Shown here: piece by piece, positions 21,141-31,913 of the stretch
How positions within the stretch are numbered: the stretch's first letter is position 1
Layout: the number at the start of each line of letters is the position of its first letter
NCBI GenBank assembly: GCA_036429605.1
Contig: JAVFKD010000002.1
Span: 3,782,001-3,846,000, forward strand
Direction of reading: 5' to 3'
DNA length: 64,000 nucleotides
DNA from: Cladobotryum mycophilum
Taxonomy: Eukaryota; Ascomycota; Sordariomycetes; Hypocreales; Hypocreaceae
Made by a program: the position numbers and the translations under genes
The notes under the pieces: generated by a model
The model's database searches: none
Told to the model about the DNA's origin: nothing
What the model saw: only the letters and a program-made list of their open reading frames with translations

Positions 21141-21158
21141 GGTCGGGATGCTGCGCTG
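21141..21158 (-). repeat. Right terminal inverted repeat of the hAT element
   Basis: Reads CAGCGCAGCATCCCGACC on the minus strand, matching the left end at 17 of 18 positions. Confidence 0.85.
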
Positions 21159-22212
21159 CCTACGATTTCACTAGTAGCCGGCTGATTTTCCACACATACA
21201 ATACCAAGAAATAAGCCCTCTGTGGGAATGATATGGGATCGTATTATAAATAAAGAAATACAGCTTATTGCCTTCGCCATCCATTTGCGTCAGAACCTTA
21301 AGGCCATCCACTCCTCAGGCCTTACCAGCCTCCCCTCTATTGCAAGCGACGAACCTTGCTCTGCCGAGCTTTCTTCGGCCATGATGGGTCAGCCCTCCCC
21401 TCCCGCAACTGATCAGCCTTCTCCTCCCGCAACTCCTCAGTCTTATTCTCGCGCAGATATTCAGCCTTCTCTCTCTCTAAGCGTTCGGCGTTCTCCTCCT
21501 GAAGACGTTCGGCGTTATTCAGGATCCGGGCTCCTCGAAGATCGTTAATGGTTACCCAGGTTGCTAACTAGATAACCTGAAATTCTACTTGACCGTTGAT
21601 CATGTGCATATCGGCTAAATTCTCGATCTTGTATTCAGCACGATTGCTTATCAATACAAACCGCTTCTATGGCATATTAGACCGTGGCGGGAGTGTCTGA
21701 TTTTTGTTCGGCATCTGCTGCGGCAGGCTGTCGACTGGTCGGGTCTATTGCTGTACCGTCAATAACCGCTGACTTTTACGTGGTTGCGCTTGCTCCCGCG
21801 TAGTCTAGCATCGTTTCCACTGCTAGGGAATGACAACCGGTTCAGGGTTAGCCAGGCGGCCTTCGCACGCGGGGAAGGGGCTCTCAATTGCTGAAGGAAA
21901 GGCGGTTAACGATGTATACAGTAATGCAAAGCAGGTAAGGGTGGCTTACATCGACGAGTCAAATCATCTTTACCTGGTAAAATATCCCCGAGCTACTCGC
22001 TGGTTACGACTGGCCTGGGAGGTATATTAATTTCACTATTCTGGTTTTCGGATGTAGGGGGCGTTGGGTTTCCTGGTATTATCCGTTAGTGGCGTATAAC
22101 CATATTGTAAGATAGACAACACTGTATTACCTTGTTTAGACGAGTTGTTGCTTGGTATCTTGTCGTAGTTATAGCTTATGAGCTTGTCTAAGAGTCTTTG
22201 GTTGGTATTGTT
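21159..22212. other. Intergenic region right of the hAT element
   Basis: No intact gene. It includes the charged coiled-coil remnant described at 21337-21572; the rest shows no recognisable product. Confidence 0.4.
21337..21572 (-). pseudogene. Charged coiled-coil remnant, perhaps a transposase tail
   Basis: The minus-strand frame is open for about 78 codons: WVTINDLRGARILNNAERL, then repeats of the type ERLEREKAEYLREN and EELREEKADQLREG, ending in a basic tail (SWPKKARQSK). There is no ATG and a stop precedes it. Such tails occur after the DDE domain of pogo-type transposases, but this is a guess from composition. Confidence 0.3.
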
Positions 22213-22878
22213 CTAACTATCGGATACCTTGGCTAGTGCAGCTAGTGCAATTTCCGGGAGAGTACCGTCGGGTCGAGTCTCCGGGCGCTCAGCTACTGCG
22301 CTGGAGCGAACGATAGATTCTCTAGAGTTAGGTTCAGAAATGGGTTGGTTGGCCTGGAAAGAAACTAAGGTTTCTATTGGTTGACTTGCTGGAGGATGGG
22401 TCGTAAAGCATTGGCGATGAGAGGGACTGGAGGGTTTAGGTGATTTAGCCCTACGACGCTTTGACCTAGTGTACAAGACAGGCTGGCCTGTAGTATGCAC
22501 GAATCCGCCATGTACTTAAAGTGTTCCGCTCTCTCGAGGCAATGCGTTATTTGTTTGTGATTCTGGTAGAGGCCTCTTATGACCGCGAGGCTCAATAGGA
22601 TGAGAAGGTCTCCTAGGGTCAAGTTCAGGGATAGTTTGACAATAAGAACCATCCGGCGGGGAGGCCTTAAAGGCTTCCGAAGGAACGTCCACTGATGGGG
22701 GTTTTGACGATTGGATCATAAGGCTTGGTAAACGAGGTTCAGTAAACCTGGTCTCGTAGCCCTCTGAATTGATACTTGGGGCAGATGGATCGACGAGATA
22801 CGACCAGCCACCAATGACCCCCGAAAACCCGCTTCGGATAGGGGACAGGTGACGTGTAGGTGATCGTGGAAGAGACAT
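22213..22878 (-). pseudogene. Pro/Ser-rich protein with a basic segment, one in-frame TAA
   Basis: From ATG 22878 (MSLPRSPTRHLSPIRSGFSG) the frame runs 120 codons to TAA at 22518-22516, then continues in the same frame for about 100 codons with similar composition, including a nuclear-localisation-like segment (RSKRRRAKSPKPSSPSH), to a stop at 22213. The TAA is followed by GTACAT, so a small intron cannot be fully excluded, but no good acceptor is near. Product unknown; composition suggests a disordered nuclear protein. Confidence 0.35.
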
Positions 22879-22978
22879 CTTGTAGCCGCGAAATGATATA
22901 AAAAGGAGAATAGTTAAGAAGATTGTGGATGATTGAAAACTGATGATCCTGACGTTTAATGGCATCAACCAACCCTTT

Positions 22979-24950
22979 TATACCTAGAACTATTGATGGG
23001 TATGTACTAGGCTGGTTGCTCGAGTGACATCAAACATTGCGTATATGGCCAATTGCGACCTGGACGATAACAGGTCTTTGACCGCCGTTAACCGGATGAT
23101 TCCCCTTTCCCCTGGACTTGCTTGACGGCTGTGCAAACTGCGCAAATACAATCCTCCGCGTATTGACTCCTACACCTAAAGAGCGAAAGCAATTGGTCGC
23201 CATGAGGTGATTCTGGGCATACATGTGACCATCGCCGGAGAAGCCGTTGGTCTAGACTCGAGAAACTGCTGTGTGTATGTAACACGACACGGCATATCTT
23301 TCCGAGCTAGCGAATCAATCTGCTCGCGATGGATATTAGGTCGCAGGTCGTGGGCCATCATCGGCGGTACTTTTGCTCATCAGAGATCCGCATATCATGC
23401 GTTGTTATGCGCCTTCCGTGAAAACCCGGGCAGGTGATAGTAAGACGCAATAGACGCTTTGAATGGCGCTTGAGGACACGTCATCGGGGCTTGGCTAAGG
23501 CCGCTCGTCGCAGATCACAGGTACGGCGGCGCTGGCTGGCGTGTTCGGTAGAGAATTGTCGGTTACCGCGTAGTTGGTCTCTTAGAAGAGAGAGAGAGCT
23601 GTTCTTTTCCATGCTGTTAATGCTACTGCACTAAATATCAGTAATTTAGATAACGGACGCATGGGGGAGAGTTACAAGCACAAGAACTTACTGAAGACGC
23701 GGTATAAGTTTAAGGGCGAGGGTTGTGCGAAGGTAAATGCGGCAGAGAAGAGGCTGGGCGGCGCCGGCGCCGGCACGATCAATGGACTAGCCAGCCAGGA
23801 CAGACACATGGAGGGGCATTAGAAGTGGAAGAAGGGAATGGAGAAACAGTCAAGACTCGTAGGGAAGGGGGGGCCGCGGTCTTATAGAAATCGCTAAAGC
23901 AGCGCGCGGTTAAAAGTGGAGATTTTTGGCCGAGAGGGGCAGGCGGTGTAATTTGCAACGACGTACAATACCAGATGGATGAGAAGCGCAATAATATGCA
24001 TCAGTTTCTGGAGGAGTACATCGCATACGCTATTTTCAAGCTCTTGCCCGGATTACCAATCAAACGTTTGTTGGACATGATCCCATGTGTTCACAGACCG
24101 TCGAATTTACCGGCGCGGAGTTCTGGCGAGGATTCTAGCGAGCATTCAATCTCACGAGCCGTTCTCTCTCACTGCAGCAAACTTTTCCCATGTTCCAAAC
24201 TACCGGACGTGTATAGAAAGGAGTTCCAAGTGAGTAGGTCGCTCATAGACCAGGGGTATGAAGATCTAGTCAGAGGTCTCACTAGGAATACATCATCACT
24301 AGGCTAGGTAATGGGGACTTAGGAGGGAAGGATTTTCGGGCAGAATGAACAGCTAACGGTATGATTGGAGCTTACGGCTTTGGAGTAAATAGAGATTAAT
24401 CCCTGGTCATCCCTTCTTACTAGTTGAATCTCTTAAACTATCATATACAGTCAAACAATTCATCTAATAAATCTATCCTCACCCTGTGATTTCAGCCCCC
24501 GATAATAGCCATTGACCCAGAATCCGTTGTGAGATAGATGCCTTTGTCTGTGTTTCTTCATAATAATGAGCAGACAGAACATTGAAGCTTCGAGGCACTT
24601 AAGCAAAGAGTATGTTGAAATCCTTTCCCTCCAGTACAAGACAGAGGAAAGATAAGATGCTTACAGGCTTCATATACAGAGCTCTACAAGTCTCATTTGG
24701 CGCCATATCAAAGGTATAAAGCAACAAGATATCGCCAATATGTGTTATAAAGCTTTGAATGGAATAAAAAAAGTCAATTTATCAGTACTAGAAATAGTCC
24801 TAACCAAAGGAGTGAAGAGAATAAGAAAAACATAGGGAAAGCAAAAGTCATGGTCCTGCGCATTTTTTCCTCCGCATTAGCCCTCAATTCCAATTATAAA
24901 TCACCAGTGGTATCATAATTTAGGTAGCTTTACGCTCGACCTAACGGGTA
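22979..24950. other. Gene-poor region
   Basis: Only short frames without recognisable domains, the longest 110 codons at 23975-24307 (MDEKRNNMHQFLEEYIAYAI…), which could be a remnant. From about 24,300 to 24,950 the sequence is AT-rich and non-coding and forms the border to the core gene block. Confidence 0.4.
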
Positions 24951-25031
24951 TAATGTCTGAATGCCATCCCTCCCCACGGAATTCCCACTACTTTTTCTGC
25001 TCGATCCCGGCTCAAATTCTTCACTGCACCT

Positions 25032-27712
25032 CTAATACGCAGTAAGACCCCGCCCATTGGCATATTTTCCATTGGTGGCCATGTTGTGACCATTGGCGCC
25101 GTTAGCTGCCAAAAGTGGTTCACCTCTCAACGCACCGTTGGCATTACCGTTGGCATTGTCAGTCAGATTGCCAGCCAAGTTATCGGTGTGGGTAACATCG
25201 GCGACAGGGTGAGGCTTCCTCTCGATTCTGGGCACGGCTGGAATGTCGGTACTCTTGTTGGCACTGCCTATAGAGAAGACTGGGCTCTCCCACTTCTCAC
25301 CCTTGCCAGCCAACTCTCTGTACTCGGTAGCCTTGGTACTGATACCGCCGGGTAGATTGATGTTGGGGAAGATGCTGTCCTGCTTGGTCATGGCCACATT
25401 GACCTTCTTGTCCTGAGCGACCTCCTCGGCCTTCTTCTTGCCTTTGAGCATATTCTTTTGAGCGGCATTGTAGTAACGCTGATAAATGTTGACTACCTGT
25501 TCAGGGTCCTCCTTAGCTGTCTCAGCAACGCGGGCAGCTTCCTGCTTGACTTCGTAGAGGAAGTGGTCCAACTTGTTGCACTGATCCTTGATGGCCTTCT
25601 CAACAGCCTTCTGCAGTGCGGGACGAACAGCCCTGAGAGCGAGAGGCTTGAAGAGAGAGAACAGAAATTTATGGTTGGACTTTTTGAAGTTAATCTTGAG
25701 GCCCTTCATGCTTACATCAACCTTTTCGACCTTGAAGACGTTTTGGTTGTCATGTTTGTCAGCAGTGGACACCTTCATCCTGAAGGAGAAACCATCGCCG
25801 GGCAGAAGAATGTCCAGGACACCGGTGTCGGTGAGGCTAGGGAAGCCAGACTTGCGCTTAATGTGGTAGCTGACATCGCGAAGATCCATCTGAATGCCAG
25901 TGACTTTGACATCAATGGTGTTCTTGTTCTTGTTGGCAATCTTCTTGCGTCCCCAGCGCCAGTAATTGTCACTGCTAACTTCGAGAATGTTGGGCATAAA
26001 GTTGTCGCTCTCCAGAACGAGGTTCTCAATAATAGCATCAAACTGGGGGTCCGAATACTCGATGCGGGGAATGGGAATGTACGCCACATTCTCCATGATG
26101 GCGGGGATAATGACCTCTGTCAAATCCTTGATGAGGTGAGGCTTGAAGGCAGGCTTTCCGTTCTCATCATTGCCTAGGTCGTTGAACAGCTTCTGGCATG
26201 CCTGACCGAAAGCTTTGTTGAGTGGATCCTGATCGAACTGATCGACAATAAACTTGGCTTCGTCAATAACGCGGTCAGTGTGACCGCGATACTTGTCGCG
26301 AAGCAGGTACCTGCCATGATCATAAAGGCGGTTCCATTCTTCAGTGGAGGCATCTTCCAAGATGTAGCCCTGTTCAAGGAGACAACGACGAATGTAGCTG
26401 TCAGTCTGCTTGAACCAACCCCGGAGTTCGTCATCCTTGTCCGCATCCTTATAAATTTGACCAATGGACTGCCAAAGGTCCTCGGTAGAAGTGCCATTAG
26501 CAAAGCGCTCAATCAGTGTTCGCAAATCATCCTCAGCAGCAGCCAAACCGGTGCGAATGCCCTTGGCCGAGTCGGCAGATCCCTTGCCGTAGTTGCGGCC
26601 GTGGCCGCCATACTCCTCAGCCAATCTCAACAGCGTCTGAATGGCTTGGGAGTACTCAGGGTGTTGCTGGCATTCGAGAACCATCTTCTTCAGGCGGAAA
26701 ATGACCTGATCTCTGCGCTCCTGGGGCATCTTCTTCTTCAGGTATTCTCTGGCCTTGCGGCGATACTCTTCATTCCGCTGCTTGACCTTGTCCTGAGTTT
26801 CCTGATCCGTGTTCTGGTCAAGCTTCTGATTTGCTGTAGCTCTAGCTGCATCAAATCCTGCGCCTTGGTCGAGTTGTTGCGTGGCGGGAGCGTTTGAACC
26901 CCGAGGGACCGCAGCATTAGTAGCAGCATTTGCGACATCCTTTGCATCCTTCTTAGCGTCACCTCCGTAGATGCCTCGCGCTTGGTTCTTGAGAGAATCC
27001 TTTGACAAGTCGGGCTTCTCATGCCATGTGTTGTCAGGGGCGGGTTCATCCAACTGCTGAAGGTGCTCATCGGCAGGGCGAACCAAATTGGCAGCGTTAG
27101 TAGCGCCATCACCAATCATGTCGCGGAGCAAAACTGTGGCATCCTTGACTGTAAAAAGAATGTCAGTTTGCGAAATGTCTTCTTGGGACAGGAAGATGCT
27201 TACGTAGCTTGCGGAACTGGCCATTGGTGATGAGCAAGGTACCCAAAGTCCTCAGACCCTGGAGCGCATCATCGCCGTCGCGCTTTGCGGAGTCCTTGGA
27301 GATTGGTGCGCCGGGGGTATTGTGACTGTTGGGGTCAAACTGTGTTGTTTGATAGATAAAGTCCTGGATAAGGTTGCCGTCGTTCTTGGACAGCAAAAGC
27401 TGCTTAGCCAACTTCACCACCTCCTTGGTGTCATCCACCAGCCCCTTGCCCTCAGCCGACAGCTTATCTGACGGGCGACTCAGTGCTCTGGACGCGAGGA
27501 AGCTGTTGAGGGCGACATCGATTTGCTCGTTCTAGAGAAACTGTTAGTGGATCTACTTGCATGAAGATGTAGAGGTTAATAGGTAGGCGACGTACTGATG
27601 GGGCCTTGCCCGTCTTGAATGCGTAAAAGATGCCGTAGAGTTGAAGCTTGCGGTTGATATCGGCTTCTTTCTGCTTCGTATCCGTTGGCTTGTTGACTGC
27701 AGGAGACGCCAT
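25032..27712 (-). CDS. HAM1-like protein (DUF5923/DUF4449 family), 853 aa, 3 exons
   Basis: Exons 27712..27596, 27531..27204 and 27148..25032 join in frame (854 codons with stop). Introns of 64 and 55 bp start GTACGT and GTAAGC and end CTAG and ACAG. The protein has the long helical N-terminal region of this fungal family (KLQLYGIFYAFKTGKAPS, NGQFRKL, LLRDMIGDGATNAANLVRP) and a C-terminal region with IPIPRIEYSDPQFDAIIENL, typical of a lipid-binding TULIP-like fold (residues about 380-560), then a low-complexity Asn/Gly/Ala-rich tail. Its role is not well defined; lipid or membrane association is an inference from the fold. No frame break. A long leader and promoter lie upstream to about 28.1 kb. 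Confidence 0.75.
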
Positions 27713-30441
27713 GTTGACTGATGTTATTCGTAGGAATTATCTATGTCGAGTCGCTGCAGGAAGAGAAGAAGAAGTCGTTATTATTGTAGGGTATTACTCA
27801 GTCCTGGCGCAAGAGCAAAGGATGACCGAATAAGAAGGAAAGAGGTAAAAAAGAAGAGGAGTAGGATAAAAGTGAGAGGGTTTTGAAGGGGGGATCGATT
27901 ATTAAAGGTGGCTAGAGACTTGTATTTCTGGGTATCACGACAATTTGGTTGGTTGAATGGTGAATTGAAAGGGGGTATATTTTTTTGGTATGGAGAGACA
28001 GAATGAGGAGAAGAAGTAAGAGAGATCGAGGGGGATCAAGTTATCTAAGGGCGGCAGTAACAGGTTTATAAACTGCGCCTTCCTTTTCAGAAAATACCAA
28101 GAAGACAAGACACACACCAAGACACCAGAAAAAAGATGAGGCAACGCGCAGGTTCAGCAGAAAACAGCTTTGCAGAAGCTTGATTTGCTCGCATCCAGGA
28201 AGTGACGTTGAACAAGGGGGAAGAATACGTCATGCATGCTCATCGAAATGGACTGAAACTGGCCAGGGCGTGCCATTAGGTACTGGAGTATCACTGAGTG
28301 AGGTGAGTGAGGGACGGACAGTGACAACGTCGACAACAGTGACTCGCCCTCAGGGAGGGATCCAATACCCTTTTTTTCTCATCGTGGCTATTGCTGCATG
28401 TTTCACTCTGCGCAGAACATTGGCCGTTCTCGTTGGCTGGAGCTCTGTAGAGGGGAGCTTCTAAGCTCTAAACAGGTACCTACCTATGGGGGGCGTGCCG
28501 CTAGACATCCACTAAAGATGCACTGACGACAGCGCCTAATTTAGGGGTCAAGACTTCAGCACCTCGAATTATTTGCATCTGGGGAAAAGCAAGTCTTCTT
28601 TTACTCGCAGGAACTCATCAAACGATACTGACGACAATCACACTCTCAGTTCTCTCGACATACGGAGCGCCGTAAATTGACAGGCATCACGCCCAACTTC
28701 TCCAGTGTCCCCTCTACAGCCTCTGATTGGAATCTCCGGTAGTGGTGTGACGCTGCGTCAACATGGAATGATGGCCGTCTCAAATTCTCTTTCCATCGTC
28801 TCTCTCACGTCATGATATGCAAATCCGGCTACTTACCTCATAATTCCGGTATAGTTCGATCACGGCACTGGAATTGGTGGCTTGAGCAACGTACTTGTAT
28901 CGATTGGTGTGTGCGTGTTGGTTGTGTCCACCATCGCCAAGGTCTCTCCAGTACTCATTCATTCATTCATTGCTCAGACTGCCAGAACACGATAAGCTGA
29001 AAAATCACCAAGTTTCTTTCCTACCACCACCACCACCACCAACTCGTAGACGCCGAACAAGAAGAATAATTTTCATGCTCACCCGGAGTGCTCCGTCTCC
29101 GTAACCAAAAGGGTTGTTCTGCTAAATTAATCTTTCTAGTTTCATTGTCTTAGATTTCCTTGGTCTTGGTTCAATCCGTTAGATTAACCGCCGTTACATG
29201 GCAAACCCGCCCCCAAGTTGACCTCACGACAACAACTCACACTGCCAAGTTTGCAACAAACAAGTCGAAGAAAGCTGTTGAACGCGTCGTTGACCCTTTT
29301 TTTTCTGCTCGTCAGTTACCCAAACAAAACCGGAACAAAGCGTCCGCACCAAAATTGTGCTCGATTCGTCATCTCTACACTCTTTTTCCTCCCCCAGATC
29401 TTCCCATCTTCCCACATTTTTGATCAACATTGCGTCGGGTCCCAAACTCCCAGATATGCTGAAATCGCCAGGTGCCGAAGGGCGATCGGATCCATGACGT
29501 CGTGCATCGAGAGAGCGAGCTCTGCGCCACCTTTACCGGAGCTGCTAGCACCATTACTCGATGGCTACAGGGGAGTGAGGCTAATGCTGCAGCGAACCTT
29601 GGTCAGTGGTGTGAGGCCCCCCCCGCTTATAGTGGGCTTTCCCCCAGAAGCCAATGCGTCGTTGTGGCGAAGCATCTCCCAAAACAACCGTTCCAAGGCG
29701 TTCCAACAGAGTCTCGACTTGACCTGCATGCCTCTTGTCTCCTTTGACCGTGTTCAAAACCTCAGTACAGTTTCCGATACTCGTCTTTTTGGGGTGAGAG
29801 GGAAGATTATTGCTTCTTTATAGGGGCGACACGTTCTCCCCTTGCAGCAATTCCAACCAGCTGGGATGAGAAACGGTAATGCAAACGGAAGCTCCCTGAT
29901 ATATGGATCCAATAGTCTCATTGTTCACGTACTATCCACGTTAACGATGATGACGCACCCTAATAATTTTTCCCTAATATTGTCATGGCATATTAATGTC
30001 ATCATAAATTCATCTTTCACGTGCTTTCATCTCAAACCACGCCTTCAGTCACCCTAACAGTCCTGTAGCAGCAGACAGCGTTGGCCAGTTCTATTAGCGT
30101 CTCGTGTTCTAAACCCCATCAGCTAAGCCCTGGAATAAAAAAACTTGATACTAAATTATCAAGATTGATTAGCTCTCCCTATCCCATGGTATCCTCAAGT
30201 TCTCGTAATTCTTTTCAACTACACTACAAGAAGAACAAGAGATGAGAAGCGGCCTACGCTTACGACTACAAGCTTCATCATTCCTGGTTAGGTAGCCGTT
30301 GGAGACAAGCCACAACTGGTACGCCGTTGCTAGAACAATGAACCGGAATGAAAACAATTTAAATAAATAAAAAAGTTGATTAAAATAAAGTCTTGTTACG
30401 ACTAAACGCCATCTATGCTCCATAGTAGAATATTCCATGTC
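27713..30441. other. Intergenic region between the HAM1-like gene and CSN5
   Basis: Bases 27713-28140 are the probable leader and promoter of the HAM1-like gene. Between 29.2 and 29.8 kb are overlapping frames of up to 201 codons in several phases, in GC-richer sequence after a CT-rich block; a possible start is at 29503 (MTSCIERASS). None has a domain I recognise, so I call no gene. AT-rich non-coding sequence follows. Confidence 0.35.
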
Positions 30442-31528
30442 TCAACGCCCTTCCCACGATGCTTTCGTCCCCAAGTCATTGAACACCTTGGCCTTGATCT
30501 GAGCCGCCATCAGCCCGGATAACTCCTTGGTAGCAATCAAGTTCGCATCCTGAGCTAGCTTCTCTACGGCCTTGTCGGTCGTCTTCCCCCGCCTCCCATC
30601 ATCATCATCGTCTGTGAGTTACGGCTACGGACAATATTTGTAGTCGCTTCTTTGAGCTTCGAACTCAAGTCTAGCATCTGCTTGTTGCCAAAGTCGCGGT
30701 TCGTGAGCAGCGGGCTCTGGCTGAGCGTCTGGACCCAGTACTTGTGCCACAGGAGCTCCAGAAGATGCGAGTCCAGTGTGCTCTTGAAATGCGAAACTTC
30801 CAAACTGTAATATCGACTCGAGTGGGCGCCAAATTCGGCCGCCTTGGCTAGCGGCACGGCCTGGAACCCGTCGGATGATGAACCGGCGAATGGGTCGGAC
30901 TTGTGGTCGCTGGGATATGTTCGGAAAGCCCCAATCTCTACCTTGCCGGCATTGATGGTGCGATCTGGGTCGATGACAACCGCCAGGAAGGGATCCTGGA
31001 ATTGCTGTTGCAAGGCCTCCGTCTCCACGTCGATTCCGCTGAGCCAGCATCCGTACCCAGGATGACTGTGGTACCACCCCACCACGTTTTCCTCCCTGCC
31101 CTGCGCCCTGCAAAGATCCAGATATTCTACCAAGTATTCGTTCGCCTCGCTCTGGGCGTTTACTCTCGTCTCTGTTCCTTCGACGGGTAATCGGAAGGCG
31201 TCCGTCACGACAAACGTCTCCTCATCAATGTAGCCCTGCATGAGACCCATAACTTCAAGAGCGCCGCCTGACCGAGCATGCATGGTCATTTTGATCAAGG
31301 CAACCGCACCGATTCGCACATATCTAAAGTAGTTTGGATCCCTGGCCCACGGTCGAAGGTTGGCCAAGTTTTTCTGTGCCGGGGCATCGTAGTTGTAAAG
31401 CGCATCTCGTTTAGGATCGACTAGCTCGACGTTGTTGTCGAGCTCTGTCAATGGTGGTCAGCATAAGGCCAGTCAGTAGTCAGTGTATAGCATCACATAC
31501 CCCACGACTTTAGAGCAGCGGCCTCCAT
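30442..31528 (-). CDS. csn5: COP9 signalosome subunit 5 (CSN5), JAMM deneddylase, one frame break
   Basis: Exon 1 (31528..31501) encodes MEAAALKSW; a 56-bp intron (GTATGT..ACAG) leads to exon 2 beginning ELDNNVELVDPKRDALYNYD. CSN5 is the catalytic subunit that removes Nedd8 from cullins, resetting SCF ubiquitin ligases. The JAMM metalloprotease motif is complete: Glu in EVMGLMQG and HSHPGYGCWLSGID (H-x-H-x7-S-x2-D). As written the frame ends at 30564 after GGGGRRPTRP; a sixth G in the run read from plus 30586-30590 (CCCCC) restores KTTDKAVEKLAQDANLIATK…, the expected C-terminus, with a stop at 30442. The protein would then be about 336 aa, the normal length. The break is probably an assembly error, since it hits a conserved gene at a homopolymer. 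Confidence 0.92.
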
Positions 31529-31913
31529 CCTGACTGCCACGTAAACAAGCCTGACAGACAAAGATGAATGGTAAAGGAAGAGTGTGATGATGTGGATGCT
31601 ATGCTGGAGCTCTAGGTAGATAACCCCACAGAGGTGGAAAGTTTGCCCCGCTCTATGTGTTATCGGTCTTATCGATAAAAAACATGGATACCGAGGTGCC
31701 AGTCGCCTTGAACGCAATTGCCACCCTAGAATCTCATGAGAAACATCAACAGTTGTTGACAAGCAAGATGTGGAATATTAACTCGCTCACACTCAGATTA
31801 TCTCGAGTTGATATTCGGACTAAATGTTCCTCCTTTATCAGGCTACCTATATACTATCATACAAAGGTCTACCTAATTTAATTTACAAGTCAAATAATAG
31901 CCTCTCAGCAATC

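Larger units (their letters stand above)
18238..21158 (+). mobile_element. hAT-family DNA transposon, 2921 bp, nearly complete
   Basis: Ends are inverted repeats CAGGGCAGCATCCCGACC at 18238 and its counterpart CAGCGCAGCATCCCGACC (minus strand) ending at 21158, 17 of 18 identical and starting with CAG as in hAT elements. Both ends carry subterminal repeats of the ATCAAAT type (ATCAAATAGTCAAA near 18275 and 21103; many AATCAAATC units between). The single gene is a hAT transposase. The 8-bp flanks, CATAGAGT left and CCTACGAT right, do not match as a target duplication should, so the insertion is old, rearranged or formed by recombination between copies. Confidence 0.85.

Noticed and set aside
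25458..26897. Plus-strand frames of 239 and 205 codons
   Set aside because: Antisense shadows of the HAM1-like gene, whose three exons join in frame.
29160..29823. 201-codon frame and other overlapping frames
   Set aside because: No family, no clear promoter or splice pattern, and several phases are equally open; too weak to call a gene.
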